In this document: positions 43,663 to 51,159 of the stretch, piece by piece | Layout of the letters: each line of letters starts with the position of its first letter | Numbering within the stretch: the first letter of the stretch is position 1 | NCBI GenBank assembly: GCA_015231605.1 | Contig: JADGBG010000002.1 | Span: 1-64,000 of the forward strand | Length of the DNA: 64,000 nucleotides | DNA from: Alphaproteobacteria bacterium | GTDB taxonomy: Bacteria > Pseudomonadota > Alphaproteobacteria > Rhodospirillales > Magnetovibrionaceae | Reading direction: 5' to 3' | Made by a program: the position numbers and the translations under genes | Notes under the pieces: generated by a model | The model's database searches: none | Seen by the model: the letters and a program-made list of their open reading frames with translations, nothing else | What the model was told of the DNA's origin: nothing

Positions 43663-44242
43663 GGCGTTCGGCGGTGAGGATGGCTTTCACCTGGGCGACG
43701 CTTTCGTTGATGTTTTCGTTCACCACGATGTAGTCGTATTCGCCCCAGTGGCTCATTTCGCTGGCGGCCTTGGCCATACGCTTCTTCACCACTTCGTCAC
43801 TGTCCTGGGCGCGGGCGTAGAGGCGGCGTTCCAGTTCGTCGTGCGACGGCGGCAGGATGAAGATCGACATCTGGTCGTCGCGCGCCGCATGGCGGAGGTC
43901 CCGCGCGCCCTGCCAGTCGACGTCGAACAGCACGTCCTTGCCCGCCGCCAGGGCGTCGTATACCGGGGCCTTGGGCGTGCCGTAATAGTTGTCGAACACC
44001 TTGGCGTGTTCCAGGAACTCGCCCTTTTCGACCATGGCTTCGAACTTCGCCTTGTCGATGAAGTAATAGTCCTTGCCGTCCACTTCGCCGGGACGCGGCG
44101 GGCGCGTGGTGGCGGACACCGACATGGACAGATCGGGGTCGGTTTCCAGAAGCGCGCGGGTGATGGTGGTCTTGCCCGCGCCCGACGGCGACGACATCAC
44201 CAGCATGAGGCCGCGGCGATGGATTTTGATCGGATCACTCAA
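43598..44242 (-). CDS. gmk: Guanylate kinase
   Basis: This 214-residue enzyme phosphorylates GMP/dGMP. The P-loop SSPSGAGKTTITRAL (about 17-31), SATTRPPRPGEVDGKDYYFID (about 43-63) and DVDWQGARDLR are the family motifs. Its start overlaps the yicC stop by eight bases, so the two are coupled. yicC-gmk is a frequent pair. Confidence 0.96.
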   Translation of the reverse strand: MSDPIKIHRRGLMLVMSSPSGAGKTTITRALLETDPDLSMSVSATTRPPRPGEVDGKDYYFIDKAKFEAMVEKGEFLEHAKVFDNYYGTPKAPVYDALAAGKDVLFDVDWQGARDLRHAARDDQMSIFILPPSHDELERRLYARAQDSDEVVKKRMAKAASEMSHWGEYDYIVVNENINESVAQVKAILTAERLKRNRQTGLPEFVQSMCGDEE

Positions 44243-45125
44243 TGTTTTGCACCTGTTCCCGGAATTGCTCGATGACGGCCTTCAGCGCCAGACCGACGCG
44301 GGTGAGATCGGTGTCGGAGGACTTCGAACACAGCGTATTGGCTTCGCGGTTGAACTCCTGACACAGGAAATCGAGACGCCGCCCCACCGGCCCCCCCTCG
44401 CCCAGCAGTTCGCGGGCGGCGGCGATGTGGGCGGTGAGGCGGTCCAGTTCCTCGCGCACGTCCGCCTTGGTCATCAGCAGCGCCGCTTCCTGCGCCAAGC
44501 GGTTCGGATCGATGGCGGAGACGTCCGCCACCAACGCCGCCACTTGATCGCTGAGGCGCTTGCGGATGGCGTCGGGCTGCATGGCGGCGAGTCCGGCGGC
44601 TTCCTCGCTCAAGGATTCGATGTCGGCCAACTGGTCGTGCAGAACGCCGCCGAGCCGCGCGCCTTCGGCCTCGCGCACGTCCTGAAGCTGGTCCAGAACC
44701 TGTTCGAAGGTGTCCATGAGGTCCGCTTCCAGGGCCTGGCGTTGGTCGTCGCCGACGTCGTCCTCGGCCTGCTCCAACACGCCGCGCAGCGCCAAAATGC
44801 CATCGGCGCTGGGCGCATGCACGGCGGGCAGGCGCGCCTCGACCGCCGCGATGGCGTCGAGCACCTGGGCCAGGACGTCTTCGTTGACGCGCACCTGCCC
44901 CAGCGGCCGGGTCCAGGCGAGATCCAGGCTGATCGAAACATTGCCCCGCTTGAAGCGCTTTTGCACCAGATCGCGCACCGGCGCGTCCAGGAAATCGAAC
45001 CCGCGCGGGAAGCGCACGCGCACGTCCAGGCCCTTGCCGTTGACGCTTTTGGCTTCCCAACCCCAGGTGCAGGCCTCGGCGCCGCCCTCGGATCGGGCGA
45101 AACCGGTCATGGAACTGATGGTCAC
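44235..45125 (-). CDS. yicC: YicC/YloC-family endoribonuclease
   Basis: This 296-residue protein begins with SSMTGFARSEG, the family start, and ends with RRLDFLCQEFNREANTLCSKSSD, the conserved C-terminal domain (DUF1732) with acidic metal-binding residues. YicC is an RNase that cleaves RNA in E. coli, affecting for example RyhB. Upstream of gmk as usual. Confidence 0.93.
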   Translation of the reverse strand: MTISSMTGFARSEGGAEACTWGWEAKSVNGKGLDVRVRFPRGFDFLDAPVRDLVQKRFKRGNVSISLDLAWTRPLGQVRVNEDVLAQVLDAIAAVEARLPAVHAPSADGILALRGVLEQAEDDVGDDQRQALEADLMDTFEQVLDQLQDVREAEGARLGGVLHDQLADIESLSEEAAGLAAMQPDAIRKRLSDQVAALVADVSAIDPNRLAQEAALLMTKADVREELDRLTAHIAAARELLGEGGPVGRRLDFLCQEFNREANTLCSKSSDTDLTRVGLALKAVIEQFREQVQNIE

Positions 45126-45224
45126 GCGATTCCCCTCCGTTGTAGGCCGTATTTATACCCCCGCCGGGCCGCATCAACAAGAACTGGGCTTACCAACGCC
45201 GCCGTGTTAAGGCATGGTGAGGCC

Positions 45225-45986
45225 ATGAAAAACCCGTCATCCATCCTGATCACCGGGGCCAGCAGCGGCATCGGCGAGGCGCTGGCCCGCGAATACGCGC
45301 GCTCCGGCGCGTTCCTGGCCCTGAGCGGGCGCGACCGCGCGCGCCTCGACGACGTGGCCGAGGCTTGCCGCGGCTTGGGCGCGGAGGTCATGGCCCGGCG
45401 CGCCGACGTCACCGATCGCGACGCCATGGCGGACTTCATCCGCGAAGCCGACGCCCGACGCCCCCTCGATCTGGTCATCGCCAACGCTGGCATTTCCGGC
45501 GGTAGCGGCGGCATGGGCGAAACCGAGGAACAAACCCGCGCCATCTTCGACGTCAACGTCACCGGGGTGCTGAACACGGTGTGGCCCGCCGTGGAGCCCA
45601 TGCGCGAACGCGGCCGGGGTCAGATCGCCGTGGTGAGTTCCATTGCAGGCATGAACGCGCTGCCGGGCGCGCCGGCCTACAGCGCGTCCAAGGCCGCCGT
45701 GAAGGCCTATGCCGAGGCGCTGAACGGGTGGCTGAGGCGCGACGGCGTGACGGTCACAGCGATCTGTCCGGGCTTCGTCAAAAGCCGCATCACCGACCGC
45801 AACGATTTTCCCATGCCGTTGTTCATGGACGCGCCCCGGGCCGCCAGGATCATCCGGCGCGGGCTGGAACGGGGCGGGGTCAGCGTGGTGTTCCCCCGCC
45901 GTCTGGCGTTCGCGGCGTGGCTGATCGGCCTGCTGCCGCCGGGCCTCAGGGTCGCGCTTTTGTCGCGCCTGCCGAAAAAGGGGTAG
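45225..45986 (+). CDS. Short-chain dehydrogenase/reductase
   Basis: This 253-residue classical SDR has TGASSGIG (10-17) for NAD(P), NAG (87-89) and the catalytic Ser139, Tyr152 and Lys156 (YSASK). The C-terminus is hydrophobic (FAAWLIGLLPPGLRVALLSRL), suggesting membrane attachment as in DltE/YqjQ-like SDRs. Substrate is not evident. Its stop abuts the stop of the flagellin-like gene on the other strand. Confidence 0.9.
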   Translation: MKNPSSILITGASSGIGEALAREYARSGAFLALSGRDRARLDDVAEACRGLGAEVMARRADVTDRDAMADFIREADARRPLDLVIANAGISGGSGGMGETEEQTRAIFDVNVTGVLNTVWPAVEPMRERGRGQIAVVSSIAGMNALPGAPAYSASKAAVKAYAEALNGWLRRDGVTVTAICPGFVKSRITDRNDFPMPLFMDAPRAARIIRRGLERGGVSVVFPRRLAFAAWLIGLLPPGLRVALLSRLPKKG

Positions 45987-48233
45987 TTAGCGGAACAAGC
46001 CGAGGATTCCGTTCGCGGCCTTGCCGAGGAAATTCAACGCCTGCATGCCGAGAGACTGGCGGGTTTGCAGGGCCAGCATGTTGGCCCCTTCCTGGTTGAT
46101 GTCGGCCAACACCAGCTTGTCCGCGCCAGCCTTGAGGTCGTTTGAATATTGGTGCGTAAAATCGCTGCGCACCTGAAGAAGCGAGACCTGGCCGCCCAGC
46201 CGCGACGAAAGCGAACGCACGGTGGTGAGCGCGGTGTTGAGATCCGACAGCGCTTCTTCACGCCCCGCAACGGTGTCGAAGTCCTGGTAGTACCAGGCGT
46301 TCGCCACGCCGAGGCCCTGCTTGGTAACGGTCAGCGATTGCGTTTTCCCGCCAAGCGTCAGCGTGACGGAGTTGTTGGAATAGTTCGTGGAGGTGACATT
46401 GGCTCCACTGAGGATGCCCGCCGTCAGGCTGGCGCCGAAACGTTGGCTGAAAACCCCTTGGCCACTGCCGTCCCGTGCGGAATCGCCCCAAACCGCGACA
46501 AATCCCTGGCCATTTTGAACGGTTGCAAGCTTGGACGCATGCTGATTGTTGGCGGTCGTGGTGTTGATGCGGAATTCGCCGCCCACGGCGGCGTTATTGG
46601 CGTCGTAACGCTGAGCGAACACCCCTTCGCCGTTTCCGTCGGCTCCATTCGTGTCGGTCCACGTAATGACGTATCCCCCATCCGCCATGGCGATGATGTC
46701 CGCATGCCCCTGGTTCCCGGCCGTCGTCGTGTTGACGACGAACTCCGCGGTCAGGGCGGTTCCGGTTGAACCGTAGCGGCGGGCTTTCACGCCGGAGCCG
46801 TTTCCATCCCCGGCGTTCGCATCCGCCCAAATCACGACGTAGCTGCCGTCGGACAGCCCCGCCGCGGCCGGATCATCTTGAGTGCCGGCCGTCGCGGTGT
46901 TGACCTGGAACTGACCGGTCGTGGCGTTGCCGCCGGCGTCGAACTGGCGGGCGAACACGCCCCAGCCGCCCCCGTCCAACCCGCCGTCGTCGGCAAACGA
47001 GACCAGAAAACCACCGTCTTCAAGACCAGTAATGTGAACGAAGCCCTGATTGCTGGCCGTGGTGGTGTTGACCTGGAACTGGTTTCCCACCGGCGACCCC
47101 GTGGCGGAAAAGACCCTGGCGTTGATGCCGTACGAATCGCCCGCGCTTTGCCCTTCCCAGGCGACGGCGAACCCGCCGCCGGTCAGCGCCGTGACGACGG
47201 GCGAGTACTGGTTGCCGGTTTCGTCCGCCGTGCCGTCGTTGTCGTTGATTTGAATTTCGGCCCCGGACTTGTTGCCGTCCGCATCAAAAACCTGGGCGCG
47301 GATGGCCGTGCCGCTGTCGTCAAGGCTGTTGCTGTCGTCCGCCCAAGAGATGACGAAGCCGCCGCCTTCCAGACCGGTGACGTCCGGGTAATGCTGGTCG
47401 TTGGCGATATTGGCGGGAACCACGGTTTCGCTTCCGACTTTGTTGCCGTCGGCATCGAACCGTTGGAAGTAGACGCCTTTGCCCCCGCCGCCAAGTGCGG
47501 TATCCGCCGCGCTCGCGTCTTTCCAGACCACGACATAGCCACCGTCCGATAGTCCGGCGACCTGATGGCCATACTGAAGGCTATCGCTCTGATCCCCCGT
47601 CGTAGTCGTGTTGACCTGGGTTTCCGAACCGACCGCATCGAACGACGTACCGGTGCTTCCGGACAGGGTCACCGAACCGCCCGTGGCGTCGGGGATCAAC
47701 TTGGCGTCGCCGCCGGTGCTGAGATAATAGGTCGATCCCGCGAACTGGCCGTTGATGTCGACCTTGCTGTCGGATTTTTCGCTGAATTCCACGGTGTGGG
47801 TCGCGGTGGTGACGGGCTGTCCCGCCGTGGATTGGTTCCCCAGCAGGTTCGTGCCCTGATAGTACGCATCGTCCACCAGGCGGTTTAACTGGTTGAGCAT
47901 TTCGTCGAACTGGTCGGGGTCGGCGCTGCTGGGCACGGCGGAGGCCGTCACGATGCCCTTCATCTGCTGCAAAATGGTTGTGATCCCATCCAGCGCCGTT
48001 TGCGCCGCGGTGATCAGGCCGATGGCCTGCTCGATCCCGTCCATGCGTTCCAGGAAATCCTGGGTGCGGTCCGACAGGCTTTTGGCCTGGAAGAACGCTT
48101 CCGGGCCGTCAATGGCGCTGCTGATCTTGAGGCCGGTGGAGAGACGATTCTGCGTGCGCTCCTGCATGGCGCTGGTCGTTTTCAAAGACAACAGCGCTTC
48201 GCGTTCGGCACCCGTCAGAACGACCTTGTCCAT
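45987..48233 (-). CDS. Flagellin-family protein with a seven-repeat insert
   Basis: The protein has 748 residues. Residues 1 to about 135 are a flagellin N-terminal core with heptad-rich helices (ALLSLKTTSAMQERTQNRLSTGLKISSAIDGPEAFFQAKSL region, cited by position 13-52). Residues about 655-748 are the C-terminal core, ending in LQTRQSLGMQALNFLGKAANGILGLFR-like helices. Between them, residues 201-604 hold seven tandem repeats of about 54-66 residues. The product should assemble as a filament subunit or a hook-filament-like cap, with the repeats on the outside. The role of the insert is unknown. Ribosome-binding site GGTGGGG is present. No other flagellar gene is seen in the window. Confidence 0.87.
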   Translation of the reverse strand: MDKVVLTGAEREALLSLKTTSAMQERTQNRLSTGLKISSAIDGPEAFFQAKSLSDRTQDFLERMDGIEQAIGLITAAQTALDGITTILQQMKGIVTASAVPSSADPDQFDEMLNQLNRLVDDAYYQGTNLLGNQSTAGQPVTTATHTVEFSEKSDSKVDINGQFAGSTYYLSTGGDAKLIPDATGGSVTLSGSTGTSFDAVGSETQVNTTTTGDQSDSLQYGHQVAGLSDGGYVVVWKDASAADTALGGGGKGVYFQRFDADGNKVGSETVVPANIANDQHYPDVTGLEGGGFVISWADDSNSLDDSGTAIRAQVFDADGNKSGAEIQINDNDGTADETGNQYSPVVTALTGGGFAVAWEGQSAGDSYGINARVFSATGSPVGNQFQVNTTTASNQGFVHITGLEDGGFLVSFADDGGLDGGGWGVFARQFDAGGNATTGQFQVNTATAGTQDDPAAAGLSDGSYVVIWADANAGDGNGSGVKARRYGSTGTALTAEFVVNTTTAGNQGHADIIAMADGGYVITWTDTNGADGNGEGVFAQRYDANNAAVGGEFRINTTTANNQHASKLATVQNGQGFVAVWGDSARDGSGQGVFSQRFGASLTAGILSGANVTSTNYSNNSVTLTLGGKTQSLTVTKQGLGVANAWYYQDFDTVAGREEALSDLNTALTTVRSLSSRLGGQVSLLQVRSDFTHQYSNDLKAGADKLVLADINQEGANMLALQTRQSLGMQALNFLGKAANGILGLFR
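46422..47633 (-). repeat. Seven tandem repeats in the flagellin-like protein
   Basis: Each unit follows G.EF.VNT.T..NQ....(V/I)..L.DGG(Y/F)VV.W.D....DG.G.GV.A(Q/R)(R/V)FDA.G..V. Protein starts are near residues 201, 267, 325, 383, 439, 495 and 551. The conserved DGG(Y/F)V..W strand pair and length are like blades found in large bacterial surface and RTX-type proteins. Seven units suggest one closed beta-propeller. Confidence 0.8.
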
Positions 48234-48353
48234 GGTTTCCCCACCCCCTCACGCGCTTCTGCGCACTGAGGCCGTATTCTATGTAAACGCAAAACGTTTA
48301 AAAATCGAGAATACTTTAATTTTTGGTGATTTAAGGACAATCCACTGAACGAA

Positions 48354-48380
48354 CCTGGACGCGCCTTTACGGCGCCCAGG
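48354..48380. other. Hairpin between ppnP and the flagellin-like gene
   Basis: CCTGG-AC-GCGCC-TTTAC-GGCGC-CCAGG can fold into a ten-pair stem with a two-base bulge. It lies 24 bases after the ppnP stop on that strand and upstream of the flagellin-like gene, so it could end the ppnP transcript. No U-run follows. The rest of the gap (48234-48353) is AT-rich and is the likely flagellin promoter region, but I see no convincing sigma28 site. Confidence 0.4.
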
Positions 48381-48403
48381 CCCACCGCTCGACACATGTC
48401 TGC

Positions 48404-48685
48404 TTATTCGTAGGTGCAGAGGTAAGCCGTGTCCCCCGCCACCTGCAATTGGAAGCTGGCGTTGGCTGCGACGACGAAGCTGTCGCCCGATTTATAGGTG
48501 GTCCAGCCGTCCTCGCCCGGCAGCTTCACCGTCAGCGCGCCGGACACCACGGTCATGGTTTCCTTCTGGCTGGTGGAAAATTCGTACTCTCCGGCGGCCA
48601 TGACGCCCACGGTGGCGGGCAGGGCCTCGCCCTGGAACGCGATGGACTTGACCTTGCCGTCGAAATATTCGTTGACCTTGAACAC
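48404..48685 (-). CDS. ppnP: Pyrimidine/purine nucleoside phosphorylase
   Basis: This 93-residue cupin (YaiE/PpnP family, former DUF1255) splits several nucleosides by phosphorolysis. Family features are [14 protein letters not shown] at the start, [27 protein letters not shown]-like cupin strands (about 27-53) and [17 protein letters not shown] (about 64-80). A GTG start at 48685 after GGGAGAGA gives the standard length. Confidence 0.92.
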   Translation of the reverse strand: MFKVNEYFDGKVKSIAFQGEALPATVGVMAAGEYEFSTSQKETMTVVSGALTVKLPGEDGWTTYKSGDSFVVAANASFQLQVAGDTAYLCTYE

Positions 48686-48818
48686 GGGCTCTCTCCCTTC
48701 CGAATGGTGGTTTGGCAGGGCGTTTACGCCGGTTCGCGCGCCCGGGCAAGGACAATTGCATGCCGGGCGGCCCGATTGGTATAACGGAGACAACGACCAC
48801 CAACCCGGAGAGACCGCC

Positions 48819-49283
48819 ATGTCCGCCATCAACGCCCGCCTTGCCGAACTCGGCATCACCCTGCCCCAGGCCGCCGCGCCCGCCGCCAACTACGTGCCGT
48901 ACGTGCAAACCGGGAACCTGGTGGTGGTTTCGGGCCAAATCACGCTGCTCAACGGCGAGCTCAAGTACATCGGCCGCGTCGGCCGGGACTTCACCACCGA
49001 GGAAGCCTATGAAGCGGCGAAGCTGTGCGGCCTCAACCTCATCGCGCAGGCGAAGGCCGCGTGCGGCGGCGATTTGGACCGGGTGAAGCGGGTGGTGCGC
49101 CTCGGTGGCTTCGTCAACTGCACCGACGATTTCACGGATCAGCCCAAGGTCATCAACGGCGCGTCCGACCTGATGGCCCAGGTGTTCGGCGAAAAAGGCA
49201 AGCACGCCCGCGCCGCCGTCGGCGTCAACACCCTGCCGCTCGGCGTCGCGGTGGAAATCGACGGCATGTTCGAAATCGAATAA
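48819..49283 (+). CDS. RidA-family (YjgF/YER057c/UK114) protein
   Basis: This 154-residue protein belongs to the longer, about 150-residue, branch of the RidA family: [20 protein letters not shown], then [15 protein letters not shown], and a C-terminal [26 protein letters not shown] with the Arg that holds carboxylates in RidA. RidA deaminates reactive enamines/imines; members of this branch are less well defined. Divergent from ppnP. Confidence 0.88.
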   Translation: MSAINARLAELGITLPQAAAPAANYVPYVQTGNLVVVSGQITLLNGELKYIGRVGRDFTTEEAYEAAKLCGLNLIAQAKAACGGDLDRVKRVVRLGGFVNCTDDFTDQPKVINGASDLMAQVFGEKGKHARAAVGVNTLPLGVAVEIDGMFEIE

Positions 49284-49321
49284 GGCTCGATTTCGCTCCT
49301 CGCGGCCCTCATATTGGGGGC

Positions 49322-50476
49322 ATGGACGAAAACGCCCATTTCCAAATTGATTTCGTCGAACGGTTGGCGGACCTACCCCGCGCCGACTGGAACGCCTGTG
49401 CCGGGGTCGGCAATCCGTTCGTGTCCTACGATTTTCTGAGCTGCCTGGAAGACAGCCGGTCAGTGTCCGCCGATGCCGGCTGGCTGCCCCGTCACATGGC
49501 GGCCAGGGACGGAACCGGGCGCGTGGTGGGCTGCGCGCCCGTCTATGTGAAGGGCCATTCCCAGGGCGAATACGTGTTCGACCAGGGCTGGGCGCGGGCT
49601 TACGAGCAGGCGGGGGGGCGGTACTACCCGAAGCTTCTGTGCGCCGTGCCGTTCACGCCGGTCGGCGGCCCGCGTCTTCTGACGCGGGACGCCGCCGTCA
49701 AATCGGCGCTGGCGGAGGCTCTCGCCCGCCTTTGCGGGAATACGGGATTGAGCGGCGCACACGTCAATTTCACCACCGAGACAGACCAGGACGCGCTCGA
49801 CAAGGCCGGATACCTGACGAGACTGGGCATCCAGTACCACTGGACCAACGCCGGATACGAATCCTTCGACCATTTCCTGGACGCGTTGACGGCGCGCAAG
49901 CGCAAGGCCATCCGCCGCGAACGCCGCGCCGCGGCGGAAGCGGGGCTGCGTATCGAACGGCTGAGCGGGAACGCCGTCACCCCGGCGCACTGGGACGCCA
50001 TGTATGCGTTCTACCAGGACACCGGCGCGCGCAAGTGGGGACGCCCCTATCTTAACCGCGCGTTCTTCGACCTGCTGGGCGAACGCATGGCCGAACAAGT
50101 GCTGTTGGCGATGGCGTATCGGGACGGCCGCCCCATCGCGGGCGCGCTGAACCTGATCGGCGGCGATGCGCTTTACGGCCGGTATTGGGGATGTGTCGAG
50201 GACGTGCCGTTCCTGCATTTCGAACTGTGCTACCACCAGGCCATCGAAGCCGCCATCGAACGCGGCCTCACCCGGGTCGAGGCCGGAGCGCAGGGGGAAC
50301 ACAAGATCGCGCGGGGGTATCTGCCCATCCTCACCCGTTCGGCCCACCGCCTCGCCGATCCGGGTTTCCACAAGGCCGTGGCCGACGCCGTGGAACGCGA
50401 ACGCCGCGCGGTGCTGTTTGAGCGCGATCTGTTGATGGAGGAAAACCCGTTTCGCAAGAACATGGCGTCGGGGTAG
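49322..50476 (+). CDS. FemAB-like GNAT-family acyltransferase (DUF482 / PF04339)
   Basis: This 384-residue protein has the family start with WNACAGVGNPFVSYDFLSCLE (about 21-41), HMAARDGTGRVVGCAPVY, YVFDQGWARAYE and, in the second half, ALNLIGGDALYGRYWGC and AGAQGEHKIARGYLP. It is a double-GNAT-fold protein related to peptidyl/aminoacyl transferases; substrates are unknown. Starts 38 bases after the RidA-like gene. Confidence 0.88.
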   Translation: MDENAHFQIDFVERLADLPRADWNACAGVGNPFVSYDFLSCLEDSRSVSADAGWLPRHMAARDGTGRVVGCAPVYVKGHSQGEYVFDQGWARAYEQAGGRYYPKLLCAVPFTPVGGPRLLTRDAAVKSALAEALARLCGNTGLSGAHVNFTTETDQDALDKAGYLTRLGIQYHWTNAGYESFDHFLDALTARKRKAIRRERRAAAEAGLRIERLSGNAVTPAHWDAMYAFYQDTGARKWGRPYLNRAFFDLLGERMAEQVLLAMAYRDGRPIAGALNLIGGDALYGRYWGCVEDVPFLHFELCYHQAIEAAIERGLTRVEAGAQGEHKIARGYLPILTRSAHRLADPGFHKAVADAVERERRAVLFERDLLMEENPFRKNMASG

Positions 50477-50484
50477 AATGCGAC

Positions 50485-50796
50485 ATGATCAAGATCTGGA
50501 AAATCGCGGCCCTGGCGGCCGGACTGGCCGTGGCCGCCGAAACCGCCCACGCCATCGCCATCAATCAATGCGCCCGTTTGGTGCGCGACGAAGCCGGACG
50601 GGAAACCGTGGTCAACGCCTGCACCGCGTGCATCGCGGTCAAGGTTGAACGCCGCCGACCGGGTCAAAACATCGGAACCCCGAGCACGCGGGATTTCAAC
50701 ATCCCCGCCGGATCCCGTCAGCCGCTGCCCTTCCGCGGCCCCGGCGTCACCCGCGTCACGAGCGAAGGCCCCTGCCCGCCCGCGATGGACCGATAG
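50485..50796 (+). CDS. Small secreted protein of unknown function
   Basis: This 103-residue protein has a signal peptide (MIKIWKIAALAAGLAVAAETAHA). The mature 80 residues contain four Cys (INQCARL, NACTACI, GPCPP), so one or two disulphides are possible. It begins 8 bases after the FemAB-like gene and may share its transcript. No family recognised. Confidence 0.65.
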   Translation: MIKIWKIAALAAGLAVAAETAHAIAINQCARLVRDEAGRETVVNACTACIAVKVERRRPGQNIGTPSTRDFNIPAGSRQPLPFRGPGVTRVTSEGPCPPAMDR

Positions 50797-50809
50797 GCAT
50801 GGACCTCGC

Positions 50810-50983
50810 TCAGTACGGAACGGTGACGATCACGTCCTGTTCTTCAAGCGCCATCAACACCCCGGCCCAACCGTTGCGCCGCGCTTCGCGCTTGGCGTCT
50901 TCCGGGCCCAGGTGGCGCGACAGCAAAATCGCCAGCTGATGGTTGGCGTTGAACTTGCGTCCCATATAAACGTCCATACCCAT
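50810..50983 (-). CDS. Small protein of unknown function
   Basis: This 57-residue protein (MGMDVYMGRKFNANHQLAIL...) has a clear GGAGGAC site before the ATG at 50983. The frame continues upstream to 51082, but the residues there are not protein-like. The middle, LSRHLGPEDAKREARRNGW, is a likely amphipathic helix. It resembles short alphaproteobacterial proteins without a known role. About 175 bases without a gene lie between it and clpA. Confidence 0.6.
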   Translation of the reverse strand: MGMDVYMGRKFNANHQLAILLSRHLGPEDAKREARRNGWAGVLMALEEQDVIVTVPY

Positions 50984-51159
50984 TGTTCCGTCCTCCGTTG
51001 CGGTTTCGCCCGGCTGGCGCCCCGGGCTTGTGAAACCTGGTCCTAAGAAGGATATGGTTAAGCGTTTATTCTTTGCAAGCAATTCTCAATTGCGTCGCAA
51101 TAAGGCAACTCATGTTGTTTGACGGAACGCCGGGGGCGTCCCCATACGCGCGACCCCGC

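Noticed and set aside
48234-48353. A sigma28 promoter for the flagellin-like gene
   Set aside because: The AT-rich stretch has TAAA and TAGAAT elements, but nothing close to the TAAA-N15-GCCGATAA pattern; left unassigned.
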